DNA of 64,000 bases, taken from contig JAQFVV010012545.1 in the NCBI GenBank assembly GCA_028023455.1, forward strand, positions 1,732,001 through 1,796,000. The letters run 5' to 3'. The notes beneath the pieces are model-generated. The model was not told the origin of the DNA. It saw nothing but the letters and a program-made list of their open reading frames with translations, and ran no database searches. Position 1 is the first letter of the stretch. Each line of letters opens with the position of its first letter. The DNA comes from Epiperipatus broadwayi. Its lineage: Eukaryota > Onychophora > Udeonychophora > Euonychophora > Peripatidae. The position numbers were made by a program, and so were the translations under genes. Positions 51,322-63,175 of this stretch are shown here, in pieces.

Positions 51322-51341
51322 CCCCATCGTTGAGCGTCCAT
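51322..51341 (-). other. Primer binding site candidate
   Basis: On the minus strand, TGGACGCTCAACGATGGGGC begins one base after the 5' LTR end. It has the TGG start and CCAACG..GGGGC-like layout of tRNA-complementary sites in gypsy elements, but I cannot name the tRNA. Confidence 0.6.
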
Positions 51342-53383
51342 TGAAACAATTCCCCCCTATTCTGTGTACTGTTTACGTTTTTAAAATTATAATTTAGCTG
51401 AATTCAAACCTTTATCCTTATCAAACCAATTTTCTATAGTTATTCTTTCTTTCCGAGGGTGAATTTTTACAGTGACGCATGTATTAACTAACGGCCCTTC
51501 CCATACGAAGTTTTCCCGAAAACAAATCGAGTCATTCACCCCTTACGCGAAGTTTTCCCGAACTGTGGGTCATTCAAAGGGGTAAGTGAAGCAACCGACA
51601 GCAAAACACATACACATCAGGTAATGAAATCGAACCCTCCCAGCTTTAACTTAACTTTAACTAGACCTCTACGTTTATGGACAACGAATGTATTTTTTTT
51701 TTGTTCGTTGCCAAGCGCCAAACTCGTTATTCAACAAGAATCGTAGGGTCCATTAAATATTTATTTGATTCAGCCTTTTAATTAGTTGCCCGTCTTAATG
51801 CTCAGGGTGTGGTAGCGCCATGCGCCGGAGAAGAAACGAAAGGGAATGCAATTTCAAATCAATTCGTTCTATATCTTTCTATTTCTGTTATCCCATTAAA
51901 GTTTAAACTAAATCTTTTACAATCCTCATATACTTTGCTATCTAATCTGTCTCGCTATAAATTATCGTTAAATTCACACCAGCACGCACGTGTATAAGAT
52001 TTTGGAACTCATAAATTCTATAACGTGTATCGCACTAAATCAATAATTTAGCTACAGATCTACTATTACTTATTTAAAAAACACAATCAATAAATGGCAC
52101 ACATATACATATAATAAATATTTTAATGAAATATTATTAAGGAGAAGACAATAAAAAAAAAACATTTAATAATACAGGTATAGTATGAAATATTCTTGCA
52201 ATTAGGTTGGATTAACTTTAAAAATTGAAAATGGCATAATAAGTGTATATTTACCGGTATAGTATAATTTGAATAACTGGCGTATGTGTTTCCGAGTGCA
52301 CTCGCAAAAAGATTCCGGGAATCCTACCTAGGCAAATATGGCGTCCATCGCTTCCACTTAACATTTCATTCCTTTAGTCCCTCTAAAGTGGCGTATTCAA
52401 TCTTCTGTTCTTTATTCTTTCGGCTTAATTCCGGAATGGCATACGATCTACACTGGATTCAAATAGCTTTAGTTATGTAGGGCAGTTGGAGATGTTGATT
52501 GTAGAATATATTAACGTGGCATATTAAAATGGCTGGAGTCCGAACACCGACCAAGCACGATGGTGATTCTACCCCATGCGATCCATGAGGTCACTCATAT
52601 ATGTAGTTTAGTTCGCACAATTTGCTTCTCCAACTTTCTTCTTTTCAGCTAATAAATTTTCTTCAAATAAAATTTAGAATATCTTACACGTCAGACTAGC
52701 AGAGCTCAACTGTCCGTTTTTTCAAATTAATTAATCAATCCCAGTTGCCTCCCACCTGATCGCTGGTATTCCTTTGTTTCAAAAATAGATTTTCTTACAA
52801 AAATGTCAAACAAAAGGAAAACCACTTAGCGATCTTGACTTTTACTTATCTCTCTTTTTCTTTTTAAATTCCTGAACTTTTAATTACAAATCCTTTTGCC
52901 AACTTTAACCAAACAAAAGAGATCGAAAATTAGTTCAATAACTAATGGCATTCCATGTTCATTTTTCTTAATCAAAATTATTTCTGAAAAATCCATTTAA
53001 TTAAAACAAACACACACAAAAAATATATATATCCATTCAAGCAGTTGGATTTTGCTTTCTTTATTTTTCTTTCTTTTTATTGAACAATGCGATCCATTTT
53101 GCCAATTCATTCAGGAAATTTATACTCACAAAAAAAAACTTTTCTTTTACCTGCTTTAAAGTCTTCTAAATTTCTACTTTCCTGTTCTCAACAATAATAT
53201 CTACCTACATATACGTATGCCACTCATAATATATACCCACCCCCCTCGTTCCGGCAAATACACGTGCGCTTGGTATGTGCGACTTTTATAAATAATTATC
53301 TAATACTAATAAATAAATAAAAATTATATACAACTACCTTCTCGTTCCTTTTGTAACAGGGTTTGAACCCAGTTCCTGTTACA
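51342..53383 (-). repeat. 5' LTR of the gag-only element (2042 bp)
   Basis: Collinear with 47844-49881. Differences seen by eye include the first 15 bp inside the TGAAACAATT end, CGCGAAG versus CACGAAG, GGCGTCC versus GGCATCC, CAAGCACG versus CAAGCATG, and small changes in A and T runs. The promoter of the element should lie here, but I could not assign a TATA box among many AT-rich candidates. Confidence 0.9.
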
Positions 53384-53387
53384 TTAC

Positions 53388-54012
53388 TAATGATAGCCCA
53401 GGTCTTTTTTTGAAATAATACACTGCAGACCGTGTCTAGTTCCATTCTAACTGGCATATCATTAATTATAGCCTGTGTATAAATCCAGACTGATCATCTT
53501 TAATATGATTTATACAGGCAAAATGTTTGTTTTTCTTATAATTGCATTTGCTGTTTTTTTGGGAATGGGTTTATCGGCTGTTTGTCTTTTTAATTTCAGT
53601 CATGCAGCCTTTATATGTCCGACTCACTTGCAAAACGAAAATGTTGTATAGCGGTGCAGGCATTTTGTATGTATGTGCTTTTGTTTATTGCATCTATAGC
53701 AATAGATTGGACTATCTGATGTTGAATTATCTGAGCAGTCTGAGTTTCTGACTGACCCAGTGTTATGCTTGATTTTTTGCACATTATACTTAGTAATTTT
53801 TTTAATGGCTTTGCTTGACTAGCTATTGATTTTGCTAGTACTGCTGGGGCCACGGCTGTTTCAAAATTTAAATCTGGTATCATTAGTAGTTTGAATCTTA
53901 AATTGTGATCGTTTACACCACAAATAAAACGATCACGAAGTGCATCATTCATGAAATCCTTGAATTCACACTTTAATGCCAAAGAATGAATTTTAGTGAT
54001 TTTAATAATCAT
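53388..54012 (-). pseudogene. Gypsy gag C-terminal part and protease start
   Basis: The minus frame 53611-54012 reads FKDFMNDALRDRFICGVND and IPDLNFETAVAPA, matching the gag capsid motif LRDRFVCGL..LL..L.FE.A of K02A2.6-like gypsy elements. Further down the minus strand a different frame gives PVRMELDTVCSVLF, the protease active-site block with DTG changed to DTV. The zinc-knuckle zone between is frameshifted. Its continuation is at 47843, across the inserted gag-only element. Confidence 0.7.
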
Positions 54013-54197
54013 CGTAATGTAAAATGGTGAATGTCTTTAGCTGCACTTGCATATTTCCTTTATTATTCCAGTCAATTCCATCAGAACTGACTTATTTTAT
54101 ATTATTTTTCTAGTCAATGGGGCAAAATATTTCTTGTCTCTTGTCAAATATGTTGTATATTCGGAAAGATCTAAGTGATATATTTTATCACTGATTT

Positions 54198-54783
54198 ATA
54201 ACACTCCCAAAGTACAGTTGTATGTAGATAAACATAGTTAATACTGAGCTGGTCATGCTGAATGACTGGGCTCACTTCCAGCTGTATATATTAGCTTGCC
54301 TCATGAGTTCTAGTCTTAACTCTTCTGGATGTACTGGACAGCTTGCCTCAAGTTTGTTTAGTGATTCTTACAGCTGTACAGACAGCTTGCCTCACGTCTG
54401 CTGTAGTCATAGCAGCTTCGGGTTCTATCGAGGATTTGCCTCACTGCATAGACATATCAGTAGTGAATATAGTAAAAACACCTTCGCTGTTGGAAGTGGT
54501 TTCAATGGATTGCACATTCAGTTGTATAGGTAGACAGATGTTCTCTGGATTGCCTCCAAAAAGGTTATTTATTGCCAGATCCCCTACCTTACTGAAAGCA
54601 ATCGATTCAGAGACCCTAACAATTTGCAGGAGTTTACCTCCATGTTTATACATTACCCATACTTATGTTTATACATTGGTAATCCACATGTTTACACATT
54701 GATTAGCGGAAATGTATGCTCGATCTGATCAGATAAGGAAAAAATTTGGACTAGTCCACTTTTGAAGGTAAGGCCAGATGACA
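54198..54783 (-). mobile_element. Gypsy 5' LTR (about 0.58 kb)
   Basis: On the minus strand it starts TGTCATCTGG at 54783 and ends near 54198. It matches the split 3' LTR (46684-47184 plus 43695-43788), with much more divergence than the young LTR pair. The exact right end is uncertain because the two copies differ there. I found no clear target duplication for this older element, whose host is the LINE at 40035-55500. Confidence 0.7.
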
Positions 54784-55500
54784 CTTATAGTCCTTTAATT
54801 TAAAGATAACTATTAATAGGTTTAGGATAACAGTGGTAGACAGACAGAAATAAAAAGACTGATTGATGTGCATATAAATAATATATATATTTAGAACAAG
54901 TTAAGAAATTTTATCTGATAACTAAAATTTGTGATGACAACGGTTGTCTTATGGAGATTAAAAGAATTAGCAAAACATGCTTTTCAAAATAAATAAAAAC
55001 TTTACTACTGAATAAAAATATCTAATTAAAAATTAAAATGAAATTTATTAAAACTTTCATTTGGAGCATATTGATTTATCGTTGATAGACATGGTCTTTG
55101 GGAAAACAAATAAAAAAAGATTGGAAAAAATGAAAATGTAGCTTAAGAGAAGATTAACTAGAATGAGTTGGCTGAAAAAGAATAATAATGATCAAATATT
55201 AAGAGAGCTTAGAATGAAAAGGGAACTAGTGAATACAATAAAAATCAGAAAGATTAAGTTTTTGGGTCATATTTTAAGATATGATAGGTTTTTCACAAAA
55301 TATTTTAGAAGGCAAAATTTTAAGAAGAAAATTGAAAGGCAGATCAAGACCATCCTATCTTAAAAATGTGATCAATGAAATTGAAAGTTTTTCATATGCA
55401 GATATGAAATGAACTGTTGAAAATAGAATGAAGTAGCAGCAATGATGAGGCATTATTTTTAGAATATGATGATAATGATGATATTAAAAAGATAAAATTT
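54784..55500 (+). pseudogene. LINE ORF2, segment 3 (C-terminus and 3' tail)
   Basis: It follows the RT core after the gypsy insertion. Readings such as GLRITVVDRQK and EILSDN match the region after YADD. The open frame from 55163 gives MSWLKKNNNDQILREL and TIKIRKIKFLGHILRYDRFF, the RRMLRISW...LGHVLR tail of AP-type LINE ORF2. It ends in a (GAT)n-like tail near 55455-55490, typical of RTE-type 3' ends. Confidence 0.7.
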
Positions 55501-56965
55501 TTATTTTGGAGGTTTCCACTTTAAGATTCTCAAACTTGCTTTAGTTTAATGGGAAAAACAAAAATATATTAAACTCCATACATAGCTAGATAGTAAGCAT
55601 AAAAAGAATTCAATGTTTACAAAAATCCGATTGAATCATATCGCATATTTGATATCTCCTAGATGTTAAAAAAGGTCACAAATATTGATATTGTCATTAA
55701 CTTTGGGTTCTTCTGATGTTTGCTTACTCTTACAAATTAATTTTTCCTAGATTTGTGTTAAGCTTTCGTACACAATGTAGTAATATGGATTTACATAGAT
55801 CCATCAGAAACAATTCATATGTTTCTAAGCAATACTTACATACTATTTAAAATCATTAGAATATTTTTTAATTTAAAACTGATTAACTGAAAATATTTAA
55901 TTTGAAATATAATGTTTCCATCAATTAGAATTTAATGTTAATCATGATTTGAATATTTATAATGTCATAACACAAAGTAAATTACAATGCAAAAATTAAA
56001 AATGCCTTAACTGAATAAAAGATTTCTGATTTTTCTAATTACATTTCCTTTAAATTATGTTTATGGTTTGAAGAAATTTTGAATAGCTAAGAATATTAAT
56101 TTCATCTTTTAAATTTATTTTAATGAAATTGTGTTTAATTATAATGCTTTCAAATTTATTTTGATATAGTTATGCGTATTAAATATTTTTAACTATCTAT
56201 AATTGGGCAGTTTTTGATTTTGTGACTTAACTATATATTCTTGACTTTTGCTTTCCAAACTGATTTTATTGTCATTATTGTTCTATGAAGAATTTTAAAA
56301 TATAAAAATTTTTTAGATGAAAAACCTTTTAATTTCCATCTTATGAATTGTAAAAAAGACTCAAAAAATTGACAATTATTATGATATTTCCTAAATTATA
56401 TTATCAACATATTTTTACATAATAAATTAAAAATAATATAATGAATGATTGTTTTTCACTTCTTTGTCAATAAACCTTTGTTTTAAAGGTAATACATAAT
56501 TAAGAGAGAGAAAAAAATTCTCTGGGAGCTTAAAATGATTTGCAAATTAAATAAGCCTATGCAGAATTTTTCCTATTGCTTGAAAATATTAAAACAAATG
56601 TTTAATTTGTTGAAAAAAAAAAAAAAAAATCAAGGTTATCATCATCTATAACTATCTATAGAATATATACACAGCCTAAATAGAAAATTAATATGATTTT
56701 AAGTTATTTTAATTCAAATCCCCACCACACACACATCTATTAAATAAATCGACTTAATGCTTAACTTTAAATTAAATAAGTTTCACTCTGCATACATACA
56801 CTCATTCATTAATGATTTTACAAGCAAAAATAAAATAAAATGAAACATTTCAAAAACAAAACTTTATACATTTCTTAGTAATAGTATTATTAATTAGTAC
56901 AATTGTTTAAAAAAAAGAAAGGCTTTATTATTATGAGGCCTTATCTTAGAAATGATCAGTATTTA
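55501..56965. other. AT-rich non-coding DNA
   Basis: No feature recognised. Confidence 0.4.
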
Positions 56966-57571
56966 AGCTAGATCAGTGGTTCTCAATCTTTGTAGAATTG
57001 CGATCACATTTCACTTAATATTTTTCACGCGAAACACTAACATAAAAAAATTCAAAATTACATCAAATTGTCAAAAGAAAATACAGAAATTGTATGGGAA
57101 ATTTAAGCATTTAAAGTACCATGTTTAGGAGCAATAAGGAAGGCAATAAAACAAATTGCTTGTTATAGTTACATGAACATATTAATATTATTGATGTTTC
57201 TCACAAATTTCTGAAATATTTGTACAAATAAATAATAATACCATTTGCATTTCCTACTCTAAGTTTCCAAATCTTTGGCATTTTTTTATTTTATGTTGAC
57301 TAATGTTGAAAAACCTAATTCACAAAGATAAGATGTAGAAAAGAGCTATAAAACATTTATGGCTTTTTTGATATAGCAAGATATTTTAAAATAAAATGTT
57401 TACCTGATATCTAAATAATATATGAATTACACAAATATGTGAACTGTTCAGTTATGGCTACAATAGCACGGAACTGTCTATTATTATTTATACAATTTTT
57501 TTTTCATGGAACACATAAAACAGATTCACAGAGTGTTGGTAGAACATGCTTTGAGAACCACTGAGCTAGAT
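56966..57571. mobile_element. hAT-type MITE with perfect 8-bp TSD
   Basis: The element spans 56974-57563 (590 bp). Both ends read CAGTGGTTCTCAA inward, the signature of hAT elements of the Charlie/MER type. AGCTAGAT is duplicated exactly at 56966-56973 and 57564-57571. There is no transposase frame, so it is non-autonomous. An intact TSD suggests a modest age. Confidence 0.9.
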
Positions 57572-60049
57572 TGTTCCATTTTACCTAAAATTACAAAATA
57601 ATTACATTTTTAAATTCTTAAAGAATATAAATATCTGAATTTGGATTTGTTCCAGCATCATCTACTCATATGTAAAATGTTGTTTTTTCAGTTATTTGAG
57701 TTTTAATCATTAATTCACAAAAATTGTATTGTTATTTTGAAAAGCTAGCAATAAAAAGTTCAACATAACATTTTGCTTATTATAATATTTACTTATTAGT
57801 AAATAATGACTTCACACAGAATTGACCACAATTTTTGATTTATTTAAATGCTCATTAAAAAAAAAAAATGCAGGGGGAGGGGAGTTGAAAAGTTAACAGT
57901 ACAAAATAGGAGTCAATAGAAATTAAATTACATTATATACAAAATTATTTAAAAAAAAAAAAAGCATGATCTTCCCTTAAAATAACAAATAATTTTAAAC
58001 ATAAAAACCTTGAAACAACTATACAACCCAATGTTATAGATTTACAGATGTTTTATTACAATGATATATATTAAATTTACCACTATATTACAATAAAGTA
58101 TCAATTTATTTGAATCAGACACAAACTCAATCACTTACTTGTATAATGAAAACATGATTATTAAATTCCAATTATTTTTTTTTTTTTTTCTGTTTTTGTT
58201 TGGTCTATTATGATTAAGAAATTACTAAAAAAAATTTGATTATCAGAAAATAAAAACAATTGTATAAACCTAAAGGCAGTATGAGAATTCTGTTATTATT
58301 TTATTAAACGTAAACTAATATTTCCAAGGGATTGGGAAAATATGCATAAATAACTCTTTTTGATGATATACATGTATCCATAAATATAGTATTAATTTAT
58401 ATGAAGTTAACCACGAGTAAAGCTATGTTTACCACTGATAATTAGCTTTATTTGTTGTTTTCTCTCTCTAAATTCTGATAAATGGAGATGCTCATATCAT
58501 CTGCTTAAATCCTGTCCATAATAGATTAAATATAATTTTGTAGCTTCTGAGAGAAATTTTCATACAAATAAAAGATGGATGAATATTCAATAAAGATTTA
58601 AAAGATAGTGAAGTAAAAATAGTAGATCATGAAAAAAGAATAAATAAAATTCAATAGGAAAGACAATGACAAAAATGTGAAATCTTTAGTAAATATAAGT
58701 ATGTATAAAAAGCTTAAAAGTACAAATGAAGAAGTGAAACAGATAAATCTGGAAGAAAATGATTAAATGGGAAATGCAAAAAGAATTATAAAAAAAAGTA
58801 GCTTTTCTATTTGCATTCATTTAACATACAGGAGAATAAAACAATTTATTTGGGAAAAACAAGTCACAGAAATAACCAAAAACTGAAGATAGAAATGATA
58901 AAAGTATTAAAGACAGTAGATATATTGGAAAGCAGAAATAATATAAAAATGATTTACATAATAAAAGTAATAATCTTTCATTTCTGTTAATCGAAAAAAA
59001 AGTCAGATAAATATAAAGTAGATTATACAATAATGAATTAAGTTGTAAAAATCTTAAATGAAATGAGAAGTAGCAAAACACAACAAACTGGGAGAACTAT
59101 TAAAGATTTGAAGAAAAAGGAATCTATGGCAATTAGTTAACATTTGTGATGTAAAACATAGCTCACATAAGTGGCATTAAATTTTTTTTATGATTTTAGT
59201 AGAAAAAAAATGTATCGCAAGCAAATATGTGAGATTTTAAAATAATTTCTTATTATCACATATGCAGCTCGATGTTAATGAATGTTATAAAAGACAATTT
59301 CCAAAAGCTCATATATGTTGATATAAGATGAATAATTGAAGCATCGATAACTATTATTGAGAAATATATGACAAAGCAAGTACATTAATATTTGTTTCAG
59401 TGATTTCAACAAGATATTTACGACAGAGACTTATGACTTTAAATATTTAATAGTTGGGTAATAGATTATAGAAAGTAATGATAAAAAAAAATATGTAACA
59501 GAGGTGTGAATAATTAGAAAAGTGAATAAATATTGGAGGCTCTAGAAGTGTTAATTTGGAAAGAGATGAAAACAAGTTGAAAATATAAGATCAGTAATGT
59601 AGAAACTGAAAAGAGTAGGGAAAAAAAGATTATTTATTAATAAAATTATGAAGGAAAAAAAAAAGGACTAATTATGCACTTAACACAAAGAAATAAGCAA
59701 AAAATATGTTTGAAAGAACAATGAGAGAAGAAAGAAACTGATAGATAACTTTCAGAAAAGAAGCACAGAAATAAAAAGACTTGAAGAAGGTGATCAGGTT
59801 TGGTAAAAGATGTCTTTTGGCAGATAATTAATAATGATGAGATGTACAAATTCCAGGATAGATCAAAAGCAAGCTATTGCTAATATTGTACACTGAATAA
59901 ATTATAAATGGAGAATATAAGAAGAAAGTTATTGTAATCTTAAGCAATTACAAGACTTGTGATTCAGTTGAATTTGTTTATTTGAGGAATTCCTCTCCCC
60001 CCCCCTCCCTGCCCTCCAAAAAAAAAAAAAAAATTGGCCTAGCTTTTTC
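57572..60049. other. AT-rich DNA, purine-rich on the plus strand from about 58560
   Basis: 58560-60000 has the A/G-rich texture of decayed LINE coding sequence and may be the 5' part of the LINE at 60050, but I found no definite motif. Minus frames 58821-59081 and 59646-59849 are merely the open complement of this purine-rich strand. Confidence 0.35.
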
Positions 60050-60900
60050 TAGTTCTGATGAGAAATTTCTAAGATTAAAGCTACAATTATAAAAGTCTAT
60101 GCAGAAAGAGGATGGTTTCATATTCATGAAGGAATTTGGCAGGAATATATGTTTAACACTTTATTGTTCAATTATATACTGAATATATAATGAAAAATAG
60201 CTAGATTAAAAACGGGTAAATAAGGGATTCAAAGTTGACAGAGCAAACATCAATGACTATAAATATGTTGATAACATCATTCTCATCACTGCAAATCAAA
60301 AAGATCTGATGATAACTTATTTTAGAAACATAGTGAAAAGATGATTGTAGTTAAATATGAAAAGGACAATATTAGGATGACTACAATAACAGGTAATTTA
60401 AAATTGGTTATGAAGATATAGAATTTAGCAGTTTTTGTTATTTCAGATCATTCATCAACAAAAATAATACAGTTATTAAACTTTTTATCATAGACCTGTA
60501 TTGGTTTGGGACAGTGATAGAGTGGCAAACTGAAGCTTAAGGTCTATAGAACATGACTAATTCTGTCACTTCTAGTCTTTGGAACTTTTTATGAACTCCT
60601 GAGCCATTCCATTATGCATGTATTTATTTATAAACAGATACAAAAAACCAAAACACCTTTAGACATGAGAACATACAAAGATCAAAATAGATGAAACTAT
60701 AAGAATTCCTATGGTATTCTAAGAGAGATTAATGCTCGATCATATTAAAAGATGATCTGTAATTCATTACAAAAAGTGAAAGATAAAAAAAAAGGACTAA
60801 TAATGAGATGGATAGAGTTGCTCATCACAATGCCAAATTTGTCATTGAGGAATATGAAAACATTTTGGAAAGATGACTTCAAACATAAATTTTAAATATA
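60050..60900 (+). pseudogene. RTE/BovB-like LINE RT and C-terminal remnant
   Basis: Plus-strand readings ANINDYKYVDNIILITANQK around 60246-60305 match the INNLRYADDTxLxAxxxxDL block around the RT active site, with YADD changed to YVDN. Later MLDHIKR near 60734 and MRWIELLITMPNLSLRNMK near 60808 match HIMRR and RWxDxIxxxxxMSLxxLR of the ORF2 tail. Multiple stops. A SINE-like fragment (60494-60610) interrupts it. Confidence 0.6.
60494..60610 (+). repeat. SINE-like fragment (second copy)
   Basis: It shares CAGTGATAGAGTGGCA and CTTCTAGTCTTTG (CTTCTGGTCTTTG in the other copy) with 29080-29170. It lies inside the LINE remnant, so it inserted later than that LINE. Confidence 0.45.
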
Positions 60901-61521
60901 TATATATGTGTGTGTGTGTTAAAATTAAGTTACAAAAACAAATAAATAACTGACAAAAATTTAATCTTAGTTATAAATAAGAATTTTCCAGATACCCTGG
61001 CTTTATATTTAATAAATGACATGGTCTAAATAAATCTTTAAAATTAATTAATCATAGACTACTTTCAACTAAATCTAAAACTAATACTCAAATCAATATA
61101 AATGATTCAGCATATCAATTTTGTCTTAATCTTTATAAAGAGTTTGAAGGGAAAAAATCGATTTAATTCCCCAAGATTTAAATTTTATATTTGTAATAAG
61201 ATTAAATATTGTTTACAGTATCATAAATTATAATTACATTATATTATTATAAGATTTGGTGATTAGAAGTACAAAATAAGTGCTGTAATATATTCAATGC
61301 ACATACATGTTTGCTCTAACACTAATAATCAAAAGCTAATCAATATAAAATCTTTGATTTTTTTATTTATTTTGCAATTATTTTTAAGTAATTAACATAA
61401 TTAGTACATACACTATGCTACAAAAACACACTATTTCAATATAGTTCATTTTAAAAACCAAAGCTTCATTTGATCATTATGATCAATCTGTAGAACGATC
61501 ACGATCAAATGATATTTGAGT
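60901..61521. other. AT-rich non-coding DNA with TA/TG microsatellite
   Basis: A TATATATATA tract followed by TGTGTGTGTG at 60895-60919, then nothing recognisable. Confidence 0.4.
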
Positions 61522-61870
61522 GACAGGATGGGTTCAATGGTTCAGTTCATTCTTTATTATTATTTTCTCAACTACAACCTCATCCAGGAATCATTACCTC
61601 TTAAATTTTCCATTGTTACCATTACACTAACTATGCAAAGAATTTAAAATATGGAGTTAATAAATGAAAACAATATTAAGAACAAATTCTCAACATTTTG
61701 AGAATTTGTTCTTTATATTGTTTTCATTTATTAACTCCATATTTTAAATTCTTTGCATAGTTAGCGTAATGGTAACAATGGAAAATTTAAGAGGTAATGA
61801 TTCCTGGATGAGGTTGTAGTTGAGAAAATAATAATAAAAGAATGAATTGAACCATTGAACCCATCCTGTC
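61522..61870. repeat. Nearly perfect 349-bp palindrome
   Basis: Arms of about 172 bp (61522-61693 and 61698-61870) are reverse complements with about four differences and a four-base spacer, CATT. Arm ends are GACAGGATGGG. The sequence is AT-rich and non-coding. Possible origins are a recent inverted duplication, a foldback element, or a template-switch or assembly artefact. Confidence 0.85.
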
Positions 61871-63049
61871 GCTTACTTATTTAGAAGAGAAAAAGAAGTA
61901 AAATTGATTTTTAAAAAATCAGCGGATCAATTTGTTGATGAGATATACATAATTTCAGAGAACTAGTAGAACTTGAATAAAATGATAGGAAATTTGTAAC
62001 AAATCTGAGATGAAATAAACAGAATTATATTTATTTGCTAACGAAAAATTACAGAAATGGTAATATTTTAACATATTTAAAAACACTATATATAATGATG
62101 AAAAAATCTAACGACTGCATTGGCTAGTTAAAATTTTAATAAATTTAGAATTATGCAAGGGTTAATCTTGATTTTTAATCAAATGAAACAGAATAATATA
62201 TAGTTTAGAAGATAAAAAAAAAAATTATAAGAATAGCAGTGTGACAATGGGGGAAGGGCATTTATTAAATAAATTAAGAAGAGGAAGAAAAATGAAATTA
62301 CACTACACTTAACCTTATAATGATAGACTTAAAAAAAAAAAATAGTGGAGTAGAGAGGATACAAATATCTCAATAAAAAGATGTTAGGTAGTATATAGTT
62401 TAGCTATTCACCACAAAAATTATAAGGCATTAGCATATCTGGATCATTAATTATAATGTGAAATGGTTCAAGGTGTTTTGTATCTTAACCCACAAAAGTG
62501 CTGGCATATGATTTAAACTATATATGACATTGCTGTTGCAAGTCATGAGAATACTTTTAAATGGTTAGTAAGATTTTGTGGTGGCAAAGAGGATACTGAA
62601 GATGATCTATGAAGATATGAAAAATACTGTCATATTTCATGTCGTAACTCGTGATCCAGATATGCTAGAATGTTAAAATTTTTGTGGTGACTAGGTAAAC
62701 TATGTCACTGTATAAAATAAGTATTAATTTAGAAATGACACTGCAAGAAACTTATAGAATCAGTCACTTTTCCACTGGAATATTGAGAAAAATATATATT
62801 TCAATGGGATAATTAATAAAAAAAAATGGCTGAAATAATAATGGATTTTTTTCAATTAGAAAATGAACCTGAATTTATAACACTATATTTCCAAAGAAGA
62901 AAAGAAAAGTGTAAAGAATTGCAATCAAGACCAAACTTTAATAAACTGCTGGAGCAATGGTTATTTATATATATTTTTGATTGGTAGACATTACTAATAT
63001 ATTTAGATAAAGATTATAAGATCTGACTATAAAAGTTAATAATTTATTA
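61871..63049. other. AT-rich non-coding DNA
   Basis: No recognisable feature. Confidence 0.4.
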
Positions 63050-63175
63050 CTGACCTTTGAAATGGATTCAAAAAGAATAATCAAGAGTTAAGAAAAGTGG
63101 CAAAGAAGATTAGCAGAAAACATAATCTGAAGTAGCAGAAAAGATATAAAGTCCTGTGAAAAGCATGGACAAGAA
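63050..63175 (+). pseudogene. Possible LINE 3' scrap
   Basis: Broken readings KWIQK and KWQRRLAEN resemble the KWIPEGKR...W.RR tail of AP-type LINE ORF2 proteins. Very short and frameshifted, so tentative. Confidence 0.3.

Larger units (their letters stand above)
47840..53387 (-). mobile_element. Gag-only LTR retrotransposon, about 5.5 kb, complete and young
   Basis: Two 2.04-kb LTRs (47844-49881 and 51342-53383) differ at only about 1 percent of sites by eye. They flank a 1460-bp internal region with a gag gene on the minus strand and no protease, RT or integrase. Ends are TGTAACAGG...TTGTTTCA on the minus strand. Flanks are TTAC at 47840-47843 and 53384-53387, a 4-bp duplication. A primer-binding-site candidate starts one base inside the 5' LTR; a polypurine tract touches the 3' LTR. 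It is inserted in the protease region of an older gypsy element. It must be mobilised by proteins from another element, if at all. Confidence 0.9.
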
